Part shown: positions 1-8,118 of the stretch, in pieces
How the letters are laid out: each line of letters begins with the position of its first letter
How positions within the stretch are numbered: the first letter of the stretch is position 1
Assembly (NCBI RefSeq): GCF_008642275.1
Contig: NZ_CP029189.1
Span: 7,298,001 to 7,362,000 of the forward strand
Direction of reading: 5' to 3'
From: Streptomyces venezuelae
GTDB taxonomy: Bacteria; Actinomycetota; Actinomycetes; Streptomycetales; Streptomycetaceae
Length of the DNA: 64,000 bases
Position numbers and translations under genes: made by a program
The notes under the pieces: generated by a model
What the model was told of the DNA's origin: nothing
Seen by the model: the letters and a program-made list of their open reading frames with translations, nothing else
The model's database searches: none

Positions 1-1
1 G

Positions 2-259
2 CTCGCGGTCGAGGCCGGCCTGGCGACGGGCTCCAGCTCCGGCACACCCATCGTGCCGTGCATCCTCGGCGACTCCGCGAGAACCCTGCGCGTCGCGGAC
101 GGGCTGTTCGCCCGGGGCGTCGTCGCGGACCCGATCTTCCACCCCGTCGTGGAGGAGGGGCTGTCGAGACTGCGCTTCTTCGTCACCAGCGAGCACCGCG
201 CGGAGGACATCCGCCGAGCCGTCTCGATCCTGGCCGAAGAGGTGGCCGCCGGGGGATAA
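2..259 (+). CDS. Alpha-oxoamine synthase-type PLP enzyme, C-terminal end (partial)
   Basis: The reading frame is open from the window edge to a TAA at 257-259, so only the last 85 residues are present. The motif ATGSSSGTPIVPCILGD and the ending RLRFFVTSEHRAEDI followed by a short helix are typical of the C-terminal small domain of the BioF/KBL/serine palmitoyltransferase family (PLP-dependent condensation of an acyl-CoA with an amino acid). The PLP lysine lies outside the window, so the substrate cannot be named. It runs convergently into the ImmA-like gene with a gap of only 10 nt. Confidence 0.7.
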   Translation, partial: LAVEAGLATGSSSGTPIVPCILGDSARTLRVADGLFARGVVADPIFHPVVEEGLSRLRFFVTSEHRAEDIRRAVSILAEEVAAGG

Positions 260-269
260 GTGGTCCATG

Positions 270-848
270 TCAGATCAGGGTGCGTTCGATGCGGCTGAGC
301 GTGGCGTTCCGGGCGGGGTCCCCGTCCTCGGCCGCCGGCGTCGCCGGCTCCGCGGTGTGCGGTGGCCCGGCGTCGCCGATCCGCTGGGACAGGAGGTAGG
401 CGATGATCTCCGCCTCCTGCTCCTGGACGTCGTCGTAGGTCGCCCGCAGGAGCATGTCGCGTACGAGTTCGGGGTCGAGGTTGGGGAAGAGGAGGCGCGC
501 GGCCGCCTCGTCCAGCCCGCCCGCACCGCGATGGCAGCAGATGATGTGGCCCAGCTCGTGCAAGATGATGTGCTCCTGATGCGCGCCGGTGGTGTTGGCG
601 TCGTAGAAGATGAGGTCCTCGTCGCGAGCGGCCACCCACATGCCGCAGGGATGCGACGAGGGCATCTGCATCGGGACCAGCGTGATCGGACGGTCGCGCA
701 CCTCGCCGAGATGGCGGCACAGTTCGGCCACGTCGGCGGCCTCCGGCAGGTCGAGTTCCGCGATCCGCCGCGCGCCGGCCTTCCGGAGCTGCTTGAGCTG
801 GCTGCGGCGCTCGTGGTCGGCCGCCCGCTCCTTGCGGGCGCCCCTCAT
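270..848 (-). CDS. ImmA/IrrE family metallo-endopeptidase
   Basis: A 192-aa protein with a zinc protease signature HELGHIICCH at about residues 96-105 and a downstream acidic helix (QEQEAEIIAYLLSQR) that supplies the third ligand-type glutamate. This is the COG2856/DUF955 family, whose members cleave or destabilise a partner XRE regulator (ImmA-ImmR of ICEBs1, IrrE-DdrO of Deinococcus). Its start overlaps the stop of the XRE gene by 4 nt (ATGA), so the two are translationally coupled. Often labelled 'toxin component', but a regulator-cleaving protease is more likely. No transmembrane segment is seen. Confidence 0.85.
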   Translation of the reverse strand: MRGARKERAADHERRSQLKQLRKAGARRIAELDLPEAADVAELCRHLGEVRDRPITLVPMQMPSSHPCGMWVAARDEDLIFYDANTTGAHQEHIILHELGHIICCHRGAGGLDEAAARLLFPNLDPELVRDMLLRATYDDVQEQEAEIIAYLLSQRIGDAGPPHTAEPATPAAEDGDPARNATLSRIERTLI

Positions 849-1309
849 GGCGAATCGGAGGGGTCGGCGACGGGCGGCAGGCCCTGCATCTGCCGGTACT
901 GGTCCATGATGGCCGTGATGGCCTGGAGGTTCTCCTTCTTCATGCCGGCCGCCCGCATCGCCACGGCGCGCACCCCGGACTGCCGCAGTGCCTCGATGGC
1001 CGCGAGTTCGCCGAGCACGGACTCGGCGACCTTGTCGTCGAAGAAGTAGGCGACCGAAACCCCGAAGAACCGGGCCAGGGCGGACAGCAGGTCGGGCGAA
1101 GGGTTGGAGCGCTTCCCCGTGCGCAGCTGCGACAAGTACACGCCGCCGACCTTGAGTTCGGGGTTGACCCGCTTCAGCTCGTCCGCGACCTCGGCGTTGG
1201 TCCAGTGCTTGCCCTTGGGCCGGACCGTCCGGAACAGGTCGTCGAGGCGCGTCGCGAGCAGGGGGCGTTCCTCACTCCCGCCATCGGTGTCGTTCTCGGT
1301 ACCGGTCAT
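845..1309 (-). CDS. XRE-family transcriptional regulator
   Basis: A 154-aa DNA-binding protein. The HTH spans about residues 36-80 (TNAEVADELKR ... GGVYLSQLRTGKRSNPSPDLLSALARFFGVSVAYFFDD), followed by a helical C-terminal half. A strong Shine-Dalgarno (GGGAGGA, 9 nt upstream) supports the ATG at 1309. It is first in an operon with the ImmA-like protease. A perfect inverted repeat (GTATAGCT-N3-AGCTATAC) lies 29-47 bases upstream of the ATG, which suggests autoregulation. By analogy with ImmR/DdrO it is probably a repressor inactivated by its protease partner; this is inference. Confidence 0.85.
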   Translation of the reverse strand: MTGTENDTDGGSEERPLLATRLDDLFRTVRPKGKHWTNAEVADELKRVNPELKVGGVYLSQLRTGKRSNPSPDLLSALARFFGVSVAYFFDDKVAESVLGELAAIEALRQSGVRAVAMRAAGMKKENLQAITAIMDQYRQMQGLPPVADPSDSP

Positions 1310-1337
1310 GGTGAACCATCCTCCCGCCGTCTCCTCG

Positions 1338-1356
1338 GTATAGCTCTCAGCTATAC
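1338..1356. promoter_or_regulatory. Candidate XRE operator 1 (TAGCT-N3-AGCTA core)
   Basis: Perfect 8-bp inverted repeat GTATAGCT/AGCTATAC around a CTC spacer, just upstream of the XRE start at 1309. The same TAGCT-N3-AGCTA core recurs at 1424-1436. Confidence 0.55.
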
Positions 1357-1423
1357 GTCAGTTTCACAGATTAGCGGTCAGTTGACAATTGACCAGGACT
1401 CGGCGAACGTGGGGACCGGCCGA

Positions 1424-1436
1424 TAGCTGGCAGCTA
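1424..1436. promoter_or_regulatory. Candidate XRE operator 2 (TAGCT-N3-AGCTA core)
   Basis: TAGCT-GGC-AGCTA, sharing the core and 3-nt spacing of the repeat at 1338-1356; the two centres are 83 bp apart, about eight helical turns. The A/T-rich interval between them (1375-1395, containing TTGACAATTGACC) probably holds the promoter. Confidence 0.4.
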
Positions 1437-1478
1437 ACTTGCGCTCACGGGGGACGCGATGTTGGTCGCCGGAGGCGT

Positions 1479-1519
1479 CGGACTGGCCCGGCCCTCGGGG
1501 GATGGGCCGGGCCAGTCCG
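1479..1519. terminator. Hairpin terminator (16-bp stem)
   Basis: Perfect stem built around GACTGGCCCGGCCC and its complement, with a 9-nt loop. It lies downstream of the MAB_1171c-type gene on the minus strand and is the second of two tandem hairpins. Confidence 0.7.
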
Positions 1520-1566
1520 GGCGGGAGCCACCCGTCCGGCCGCCGGACAGCGGGGGAAACGGGATA

Positions 1567-1602
1567 CCCGCCCGGTTTGACGGGGGATGCAAACCGGGCG
1601 GG
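1567..1602. terminator. Hairpin terminator (12-bp stem)
   Basis: CCCGCCCGGTTT pairs perfectly with AAACCGGGCGGG across a 12-nt loop, 6 nt beyond the stop of the minus-strand gene that ends at 1608. There is no U-tract, as is usual in Streptomyces. Confidence 0.65.
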
Positions 1603-1607
1603 AGTTC

Positions 1608-2759
1608 TCAACTCGCCTTGCCGAGCTTACTGTAGGCGGCTGCCACTTGGGTGAGCCATGCCAGCTCTGCCGCGAAGTTGCTCGTATCGCGGTCGTCGAA
1701 ATCGCCGGCGTCCTTGTTGTTCCGCGGCACCGTGTGGGTCAGTTTTGCCTGCAAGGCGCGCTTGATCTGTGCGGCTTCCGTGAAGGCCTGCTGCGTTTCC
1801 GCGCTCCCCTCCTTGGCCGGATCGCGACCCTCTCCGGCCGCGCGGTCGATGTAGGGACGCAAGTCCCGCCACCCGTCCCGTATTTCGACGACCCGTCGGT
1901 GGAGGCGGTAGTCGAGGTCGGACACCGAGGCGCCGGGCGGCTCCAGGGCGATGTCCGGGGAGGACTCGTACAGGTCCCGCCAGAGCGGGTACAGCGCCCG
2001 GTACGACCGGTACGTGCGGGCCCACCCCAGGAGCCGGGCCGCGGCCGGGCCCCAGGACGAGTTGGTCAGGCTGAGCGAGAGCATGACGATGCCCGCGGCG
2101 CTGAAGACCGAGGCGGCCACCTTCCAGGCGCCGATGTCGACCCCGACCGCCGCCGTGAGGATGTTGACCGTCCTGGCCACGCAGTAGAGGAAGAGGACCA
2201 CGGCGGTCACCGAGAGCAGCCGCAGGGCCTGGCGCAGCGAGGCGTTGTCGGTCATCCGGGCGTACGGCCCGCACTGGAGGTAGATCGTGACGCACGGAAT
2301 CGCCTGCGACACGATGAACGCCAGGAGATAGGTGAGCAGCAGCGGTTCGCTGGTGCCGTCGAAGTCCGAAGCCGGCCGCCCGGTGCCGTCGGCCAGGAAG
2401 AAGAGAGCCGCCAGCAGGACGTCGAGCGCGACACCGGTGATCAGCCAGTAGCGGGTCTTGCGTGCGGCCTCCTCGTCCGCCGCGGCCCACCGCAGCAGGA
2501 TGATCTGCGCGCTGACGCAGAAGGCGACCGCCGACAGGTGCATCAGGAGGACGGCGAGGTTGCCGACGCCCAGGAGGGGCCCGCCCCCCATGGCCAGGGC
2601 CCCCATGGTGAAGGTGAGGCACTGGAGGAGCAGCGTGGCGATCAGTGTCCGGTACGCGCCGTCCTGCCAACTGCGCCGGACCTGGCACAGCCGGTAGACG
2701 AGCGCGGCGTACGACGAGAGCGCCGCTATGACGAAGCAGAGGGTTCTGGTGGTGTTCAC
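1608..2759 (-). CDS. MAB_1171c-type (DUF6545-like) multi-TM membrane protein
   Basis: A 383-aa protein whose first ~235 residues contain about seven hydrophobic segments (starting TLCFVIAALSSYAALVY), followed by a ~145-residue soluble C-terminal tail with YRALYPLWRDLY, a signature of this actinobacterial family often called 'putative transporter'. Family members are commonly found beside XRE/ImmA-IrrE pairs, as here. The function is unknown; seven segments plus a cytosolic tail would suit a sensor as well as a transporter. Transcription ends at two tandem hairpins. The start at 2759 is the first ATG before the first TM segment. Confidence 0.7.
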   Translation of the reverse strand: MNTTRTLCFVIAALSSYAALVYRLCQVRRSWQDGAYRTLIATLLLQCLTFTMGALAMGGGPLLGVGNLAVLLMHLSAVAFCVSAQIILLRWAAADEEAARKTRYWLITGVALDVLLAALFFLADGTGRPASDFDGTSEPLLLTYLLAFIVSQAIPCVTIYLQCGPYARMTDNASLRQALRLLSVTAVVLFLYCVARTVNILTAAVGVDIGAWKVAASVFSAAGIVMLSLSLTNSSWGPAAARLLGWARTYRSYRALYPLWRDLYESSPDIALEPPGASVSDLDYRLHRRVVEIRDGWRDLRPYIDRAAGEGRDPAKEGSAETQQAFTEAAQIKRALQAKLTHTVPRNNKDAGDFDDRDTSNFAAELAWLTQVAAAYSKLGKAS

Positions 2760-2799
2760 GTCCTGGTTTTCTGCCGGTGCCGCGCGGGCGGCGGACGGA

Positions 2800-3531
2800 T
2801 CAGTCGGTGCTCTCGGACAGGGGGACCACGAGGCCGATGCTCTCGGCGGCCACGGCGACGGCGTAGTCGAAGAACGCGGCCTCGTCCCGGACGCTGTCGT
2901 GGGTACGGCTGAAGGCCTGGAACACCAGGAGGCCGATCAGACTGCTCCACAGCACGATGCCGCGCTCGATGATGTCCGAGAACGGGGCCTCGGGCGTGCC
3001 GCCGAAGAGCTGTACGGCCTCCGGCAGGAGCAGCGGCGGGCCGGGCACCGGCCGCCGCGGCGCGCTGAGTTCACCGGCCTCCAGCGCGGAGCGCACGATG
3101 CCGGCGAGGACCGCGGGGGTGCGCGAGGTCGACGGGACGGTGTCCTGCGGGGCGTGGTAACCGGGCACGGGCGAGCCGTAGATCAGGGTGAACTCGGCGG
3201 AGTTGGCGAAGGACCACTGCCGCAGCGCGCGGGTGACCGCGAGAAGCCGTGCGCCCCCGGACGCGCCGGCCGCGGTGGCGGCGCGATCGGCCTGTTCCAT
3301 CGCCTCGCCGGACGCGTCGTAGGCATCGACGATCAGTGCGGTCAGCAGGTCGTCGCGGTGCGGGAAGACCGCTTCGACATCGGCGACGGGCAGGCCGCCG
3401 TCGCGCGCCACGGTGTCCGGGGAAAGCCCGGCCGCGCCCAGCTTCACCAGCTGCTGACGCGCGATGTCCTTGATCACCACCGCCAGGGTGACGTCGTCGT
3501 CCTCGGTCGAACTGATTGCGGAAACATCCAT
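2800..3531 (-). CDS. TetR/AcrR-family transcriptional regulator
   Basis: About 243 aa. The N-terminal HTH region (IARQQLVKLGAAGLSPDTVARDGGLPVADVEAVFPHRDDLLTALIV) matches TetR helices 1-4, with FPHRDDLL equivalent to the usual 'F.nKe.Ll'. The C-terminal domain (WSFANSAEFTLIYGSPVPGY) resembles the WHG-type ligand domain of Streptomyces TetR proteins. The ATG at 3531 was chosen over the upstream in-frame ATG at 3597 because it directly precedes the HTH domain. It lies upstream of no obvious co-transcribed target; the LmeA/MMPL genes on the same strand are the nearest upstream neighbours. Confidence 0.75.
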   Translation of the reverse strand: MDVSAISSTEDDDVTLAVVIKDIARQQLVKLGAAGLSPDTVARDGGLPVADVEAVFPHRDDLLTALIVDAYDASGEAMEQADRAATAAGASGGARLLAVTRALRQWSFANSAEFTLIYGSPVPGYHAPQDTVPSTSRTPAVLAGIVRSALEAGELSAPRRPVPGPPLLLPEAVQLFGGTPEAPFSDIIERGIVLWSSLIGLLVFQAFSRTHDSVRDEAAFFDYAVAVAAESIGLVVPLSESTD

Positions 3532-3673
3532 GCCGGAACCGTACCCGCCGGCAACTGCGGCCGTGTGTAAGGCCTCTGGAACCCTCCGGTCATGCACAGG
3601 GATCCGGCCACCGGGCAGGTACGGAACGTTCCGGGCGAATGCGGTCGAGCGTCGGGCAGGCGTCGGGCGCGCG

Positions 3674-4393
3674 TCAGCTGTCGGACAGGGTACTGGGGCC
3701 GCCCGTCAGCGCGACGTGCAGGCCGTCCGGCCGGACCTCGGCCGAGGTGGCCGCGAGCCCGAGCGGGTACTCCTTCGGCGCGCCCGCCTGCGGGCCGAAG
3801 CCGCCGGCACCGATTCCGAGCCGGTCGGCGGGGACGGAGCGGCCGAACAGGGTCAGTCCGTCGACGGCGAGGGTGACCTTGCCGTCCGCCAGGACCGGAC
3901 GCAGTGTCAGCCGCCCGAGCCCGCCCGGGCCGACGTCCGCGAGGACGGTCCCCTGCGCGGGGTCGGCGGTGACCGCGGCCACCGCCACGGACGGCACGGC
4001 GTCACGGATCGCGGCGGCGAGTGACTGCGTGGAGACCGTCACGTCCGCGTGGGTGCCGCCCACGGTGGTCGTCGTACCCATGCGGACGTCGTCCAGCCGG
4101 GCCCGTACGCGCACGTGCGAGAGCCGCCCGACCCGGGCGTCGTCGCTGCTGATGTCGAGCCGGGGAATGCTCTCGTTGGCCAGGTCCCACAGGGCCCAGC
4201 CGCCGGGGAGACCGACCGCCACGTCGTCGCCGAGGCCCGGAGCGGCCTTCGCGACACGGCCGTGGATGTGGTGACGGACCGCGTACTCGGCCACGCCGGC
4301 GGCGACGACGGCCGCCAGCGTCACGGCGGCCGTGACCGTGAGGAGGGTACGGCGGCGCAGGGCGGCCCAGGTCCTCGTCAGGGGGTGCTTCAT
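3674..4393 (-). CDS. LmeA-like (DUF2993) lipid-binding protein
   Basis: A 239-aa protein with an N-terminal signal anchor (RRRTLLTVTAAVTLAAVVAAGVAEYAV) and a DUF2993/LmeA-type extracytoplasmic domain. In mycobacteria LmeA binds phosphoinositides and is needed for lipomannan maturation. The ATG overlaps the TGA of the MMPL gene (4390-4393), so the two are translationally coupled; an envelope-lipid role alongside MMPL export is a reasonable inference. The stop at 3674-3676 is followed by no clear terminator. Confidence 0.75.
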   Translation of the reverse strand: MKHPLTRTWAALRRRTLLTVTAAVTLAAVVAAGVAEYAVRHHIHGRVAKAAPGLGDDVAVGLPGGWALWDLANESIPRLDISSDDARVGRLSHVRVRARLDDVRMGTTTTVGGTHADVTVSTQSLAAAIRDAVPSVAVAAVTADPAQGTVLADVGPGGLGRLTLRPVLADGKVTLAVDGLTLFGRSVPADRLGIGAGGFGPQAGAPKEYPLGLAATSAEVRPDGLHVALTGGPSTLSDS

Positions 4394-6651
4394 CGCCGTT
4401 CTCCTCGGGCGGGTGCGAGACGGGGTGCGGTACCGGGATCCGCCGCGCGATCCGGTCCGGGCCGGGGCTCCGGCCCCGCGGCGGGCCCCTCCGGGTCGAG
4501 GTGCGGAAGGAGCCGGTCCAGCCAGCCGGGGAGCCACCAGTTGGCCCGCCCGAAGAGGTACATGGTCGCGGGCACCAGCAGCAGGCGGACCACGGTGGCA
4601 TCGATGATCACGCTGACACCGAGACCCAGTGCGAGCATCTTGACGGCCACGTTCGTCGAGAGCAGGAAGGCGAGGAACACGCTGGTCATGATCAGCGCCG
4701 CGCAGGTGATGACGCGTGCGGTGGCGGCGAGGCCGCCGGCGACGGCCAGGTGGTTGTCCTCGTACTGCAGCCAGGTCTCGCGGATCCGGGAGAGCAGGAA
4801 GACCTCGTAGTCCATGGAGAGACCGAAGACGATCGCGAACATCATCATCGGTACGTACGACTCCACCGGCACCTTCTCGGTGACGCCGAACAGCGCCCCG
4901 CCCCAGCCCCACTGGAAGACCGCGACGACCACACCGTAGGCGGCGGCGATGGAGAAGAGGTTGAGCACGGCGGCCTTGAGCGCCACCAGCGGGCTGCGGA
5001 AGACGGTGAGCAGGAGCAGGAACGCGGCGGCGACGACCACGCTGATGATCAGGGGCAGTTTGGCGGTGAGGGTGTCGGTGAAGGTCTGGGCGGCGGTGGT
5101 GGTGCCCGTGAGGTAACCGGTGGCTCCGGTGCCCGACAGCGTCCGCGGCACCGTCTCGTCCTGCAGGGTGTGGATCAGGTCCGCGGTGGCCGCGTCCTGC
5201 GGGCCGGTGGTGGGCACGACCGTGGTGATCAGCAGTGCGTGGTCGGGGCTGGGCACCGGGGGACTCACGGAGGCGACGCCCGGTACGGCGGCCAGCTCGC
5301 GCCGGAGCGAGGCCGCGAGGTCCTGGCGCATGCTCTCGCTCTCGACGTGACGGCTGTCGAGGTGGGTGACGACGGTGAGCGGGCCGTTGGCGCCGGGCCC
5401 GAAGCCCTCGGTGATCAGGTCGTACGCGCGGCGGTCGGTCCGGCTGGTGGACTGGGCTCCGGCGTCGACGTGGCCGAGCTGTATCGAGGCGACGGGCACC
5501 GCGAGGACCCCGAGTACGAGCAGGCCGCCGACCAGGAAGTGCCACGGGCGGCGGCTCACCCTGACGGCCCAGCGGTGCCAGACGTCGGCCTCGCCGGTGG
5601 GTTCCGCGACCGGCTCGCGGACGTGGAGGCGGTCGATGCGGCGGCCGAGCAGACCCAGCAGGGCGGGCGTCAGGGTCACGGACGCGGCGGCGGCCACGAG
5701 GACGCTGAGTCCGGCGGCGACACCGAGGGCGCCGATGAAGCCCACCCCAGAGGCGCACAGCCCGCCCAGGGCCATGGCCACCGTGGCGGCGGCGACCAGG
5801 ACGGCCCGGCCGCTGGTGGCCACCGTACGGCCGACCGCCTCGGCGGGTTCGGCCCCGGAGTGCAGCAGGGCCCGGTAGCGGGTGGCGAGGAAGAGCGCGT
5901 AGTCGATGCCGACGCCGAGGCCCATCATCGCGGCCAGGGTCGGCGCCGCCTGGGCGAACCCGAACTGCCCGGCGAGCAGTCCGAGCCCGGCCAGGCTCAC
6001 GGACAGGCCGATCACGGCCGTCACCAGGGGCAGGCCGGTGGCGGCGACGCTGCCGAAGCCGATCAGCAGGACCAGTACGGCGACGGCCAGACCGATCGCC
6101 TCCGAGGCCCGGTCGGCGGACTTGGGCGTGGCCAGCTGGCCGAGCGGGGCCCCGTACTCGACGGTGACGCCGTCGGCGCGCAGCGGCTCGACGGCGGCGT
6201 CCACCCCGGCGAGGTAGGCGGGGTCGAAGCTCGCCGGGTTGCCGTCGAAGCGGACGGTCACCTGGGCGGTTCCGCCGTCCGCCGAGACCGCCCCGGGGGT
6301 GGTGAGCGGATCGGCCACGGACAGGACGTCCGGGAGTCGGCGCAGGTCGGCGACGGCCGCCTCGATCGCCGCCCGGTGCTCGGTGACCGCGCCCCCGGCG
6401 GAGGTGATCACGAGGGCGGAGGCCGTGCCGCCGGACCCGGTGGTGTGGGCCGTCAGCAGGTCGGCACCGGTCTGGGTGCTGGTGCCGGGGAGGGAGAAGC
6501 TGTCCGCGTAGGTGCCGCCCCAGCTGTGGTTGGCGAGCCCGAGGCCCACCAGTGCCAGTACCCACAGCGCGACGACCCGCCAGGCGTGCCGGGCGCACCA
6601 GCGTCCGCTCCGGTGGAGGAGCCCCGGGCCCCCGGCCGATTCAGTGTTCAT
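4390..6651 (-). CDS. MMPL-family RND transporter
   Basis: A 753-aa membrane protein with two repeated halves. Each half has an extracytoplasmic loop after TM1 or TM7 and a TM bundle carrying the MMPL proton-relay motifs (GIDYALFLATRYR near residue 245 and SMDYEVFLLSRIRE near residue 580). In actinobacteria these proteins export lipids, glycolipids or siderophores. The ATG at 6651 (MNTESAGG) is preferred to the upstream ATG at 6693, because the intervening DNA carries the candidate response-regulator motif. It is coupled to the LmeA-like gene and sits directly downstream of a two-component pair. Confidence 0.9.
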   Translation of the reverse strand: MNTESAGGPGLLHRSGRWCARHAWRVVALWVLALVGLGLANHSWGGTYADSFSLPGTSTQTGADLLTAHTTGSGGTASALVITSAGGAVTEHRAAIEAAVADLRRLPDVLSVADPLTTPGAVSADGGTAQVTVRFDGNPASFDPAYLAGVDAAVEPLRADGVTVEYGAPLGQLATPKSADRASEAIGLAVAVLVLLIGFGSVAATGLPLVTAVIGLSVSLAGLGLLAGQFGFAQAAPTLAAMMGLGVGIDYALFLATRYRALLHSGAEPAEAVGRTVATSGRAVLVAAATVAMALGGLCASGVGFIGALGVAAGLSVLVAAAASVTLTPALLGLLGRRIDRLHVREPVAEPTGEADVWHRWAVRVSRRPWHFLVGGLLVLGVLAVPVASIQLGHVDAGAQSTSRTDRRAYDLITEGFGPGANGPLTVVTHLDSRHVESESMRQDLAASLRRELAAVPGVASVSPPVPSPDHALLITTVVPTTGPQDAATADLIHTLQDETVPRTLSGTGATGYLTGTTTAAQTFTDTLTAKLPLIISVVVAAAFLLLLTVFRSPLVALKAAVLNLFSIAAAYGVVVAVFQWGWGGALFGVTEKVPVESYVPMMMFAIVFGLSMDYEVFLLSRIRETWLQYEDNHLAVAGGLAATARVITCAALIMTSVFLAFLLSTNVAVKMLALGLGVSVIIDATVVRLLLVPATMYLFGRANWWLPGWLDRLLPHLDPEGPAAGPEPRPGPDRAADPGTAPRLAPARGERR

Positions 6652-6690
6652 GGGGGCCACTGTGCGCGGTGTGTGTAAGGGGGGAGTGGG

Positions 6691-6710
6691 CACATTGTTC
6701 GGGGAACGTA
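6691..6710 (-). promoter_or_regulatory. Candidate response-regulator site upstream of MMPL
   Basis: On the minus strand this reads TACGTTCCCCGAACAATGTG. It matches 17 of 20 positions of 8880-8899, upstream of the response regulator gene. The core GTTC-N3-GAAC is palindromic. It is flanked by two direct GTAAGGGGG repeats (6675 and 6708) 33 bp apart. Confidence 0.5.
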
Positions 6711-6729
6711 AGGGGGCCGAGCCGGATGG

Positions 6730-8118
6730 TCAGGCGGCGGGCTCCGGCGGGAGGGTGACGGTGAAGCAGGCGCCGCCTTCCGGACCGTGGCCCTCGACGC
6801 GGATGCCGGCGCCGAGACGGCCCGTCAGCCGGTGGGCGATGGCCAGCCCCAGTCCGCTGCCGGCCGGGCGGGTGCCCCGGTAGCGCTCGTGCAGGGCGCC
6901 GTGCTCGAAGGCGACGCGTACGTCGTCCTCGGTCAGGCCGGGCCCGCCGTCGCGGACCTGCAGTTCGGCCCCGCCGCCCGCCGCGGCCGGGCGTACGGCG
7001 AGGACCAGGGGCGCACCTTCGGGGGTGACGCGCAGCGCGTTCTGCACCAGGCCGTCGATCAGCTGCCGGACCCGGAAGGCGTCGGTCGCGACGACGACGG
7101 GCAGGTCCGGCCGTTCGAGCCGGAGGTCGACGCCGTGGCGTGCGCACAGACCCGTCCAGAACGCGGCGGCCTCGGAGACCAGCGCGCCGAGGTCGGCCGG
7201 GGCGACGTCCAGGCGGAAGTCGTCGGCCTCCAGCCGGGCCAGGTCCAGCAGGTCCCCGAGGAACCGGTCCAGGCGCCGGGTCTCGTCGGCCAGGATGCCG
7301 CCGACCTCGGGCACCCGCTCCGGCTCGATCAGGCCGTCGGCGAGGGCCTCGGCGTAGCCCTGCAGCGCGGTCAGCGGGGTGCGCAGGTCGTGGGAGACGG
7401 AGAGCAGGAACTCCCGCTGCCGGTTCTCGCTGTGGGCCAGCGCCTCGTCCAGGAGGTTGAGGGCACGCCCGATGTCCGCGGTCTCCCGGGGGCCGTCGAC
7501 CGGGGCCGGTACGCCGCGTTCGCCGTCGGCGAGCCGGTGGGCGATCTGTGCGGCGGTCACGAGCGGACGGGCGATCCGGCGGGCGAGGAGCGCTCCGGCC
7601 AGGGCCGCGCCGAGCATGCCGAACACCAGCGGGGCGATCACGTTGCGGCGGATCCGGTTCGTGTCCTCGGTGACGACGGAGTACGGCTCGGTCAGCACGA
7701 CGGCGCCGCCGCGTACGCCGGGCTGCCCCACCAGCAGCACTTCCCGGCCGCCGAGGATGCCGGTGGTGGAGACGGGATTCCCGGCCAGCAGGGCCGCCTT
7801 GGAGGTCCGGTCGACGGCCGGGCCGGCGGTTCCGCCCACGGTGCCGTCCCGGGCGATGACCGCCAGCTGCACCTCGTTCGGTCCGGCCAGTACCTGGGCG
7901 CCGGTGAAGAGCGCCTCGGACACGGCCGGAAGCCGGCTGAGCACCGTCGCCTGGCGCGTCAGCTGGTCGCGTTCGCGCTGTTCGGCGCCGTGCGCGGCGG
8001 TCTGCCAGGCGATCAGCCCGGTCAGGGCCACGGCGAGCGCCGCCACGACGGTGGTCAGCACCACGATCTTGCGGGCGAGGGAGCCGTGGTGCGGACCGGT
8101 GCGGGGGCGGCGGTTCAC
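6730..8118 (-). CDS. Sensor histidine kinase (two-component system)
   Basis: A 462-aa inner-membrane kinase: TM1 (IVVLTTVVAALAVALTGLIAW), an extracytoplasmic sensor of ~115 residues, TM2 (LVFGMLGAALAGALLA), a HAMP segment, an H-box SVSHDLRTPLTALQGYAEAL, and an HATPase domain with N (QNALRV), G1 (RDGGPGL) and G2 (GSGLGLAIAHRL) boxes. The GTG start at 8118 overlaps the TGA of the response regulator (GTGA), so I chose it over the upstream ATG at 8250, which lies inside the regulator gene. The likely target is the adjacent MMPL operon. Confidence 0.9.
   Translation of the reverse strand: MNRRPRTGPHHGSLARKIVVLTTVVAALAVALTGLIAWQTAAHGAEQRERDQLTRQATVLSRLPAVSEALFTGAQVLAGPNEVQLAVIARDGTVGGTAGPAVDRTSKAALLAGNPVSTTGILGGREVLLVGQPGVRGGAVVLTEPYSVVTEDTNRIRRNVIAPLVFGMLGAALAGALLARRIARPLVTAAQIAHRLADGERGVPAPVDGPRETADIGRALNLLDEALAHSENRQREFLLSVSHDLRTPLTALQGYAEALADGLIEPERVPEVGGILADETRRLDRFLGDLLDLARLEADDFRLDVAPADLGALVSEAAAFWTGLCARHGVDLRLERPDLPVVVATDAFRVRQLIDGLVQNALRVTPEGAPLVLAVRPAAAGGGAELQVRDGGPGLTEDDVRVAFEHGALHERYRGTRPAGSGLGLAIAHRLTGRLGAGIRVEGHGPEGGACFTVTLPPEPAA

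Noticed and set aside
845..1309. The XRE/ImmA pair as a classic toxin-antitoxin module
   Set aside because: The HELGH protein belongs to the ImmA/IrrE protease family, which usually inactivates its partner regulator; nothing in the sequence shows a toxic activity.
4501..6678. A 725-codon plus-strand frame opposite the MMPL gene
   Set aside because: The translation is Gly/Gln/His-rich noise; the minus strand encodes an unmistakable MMPL transporter.
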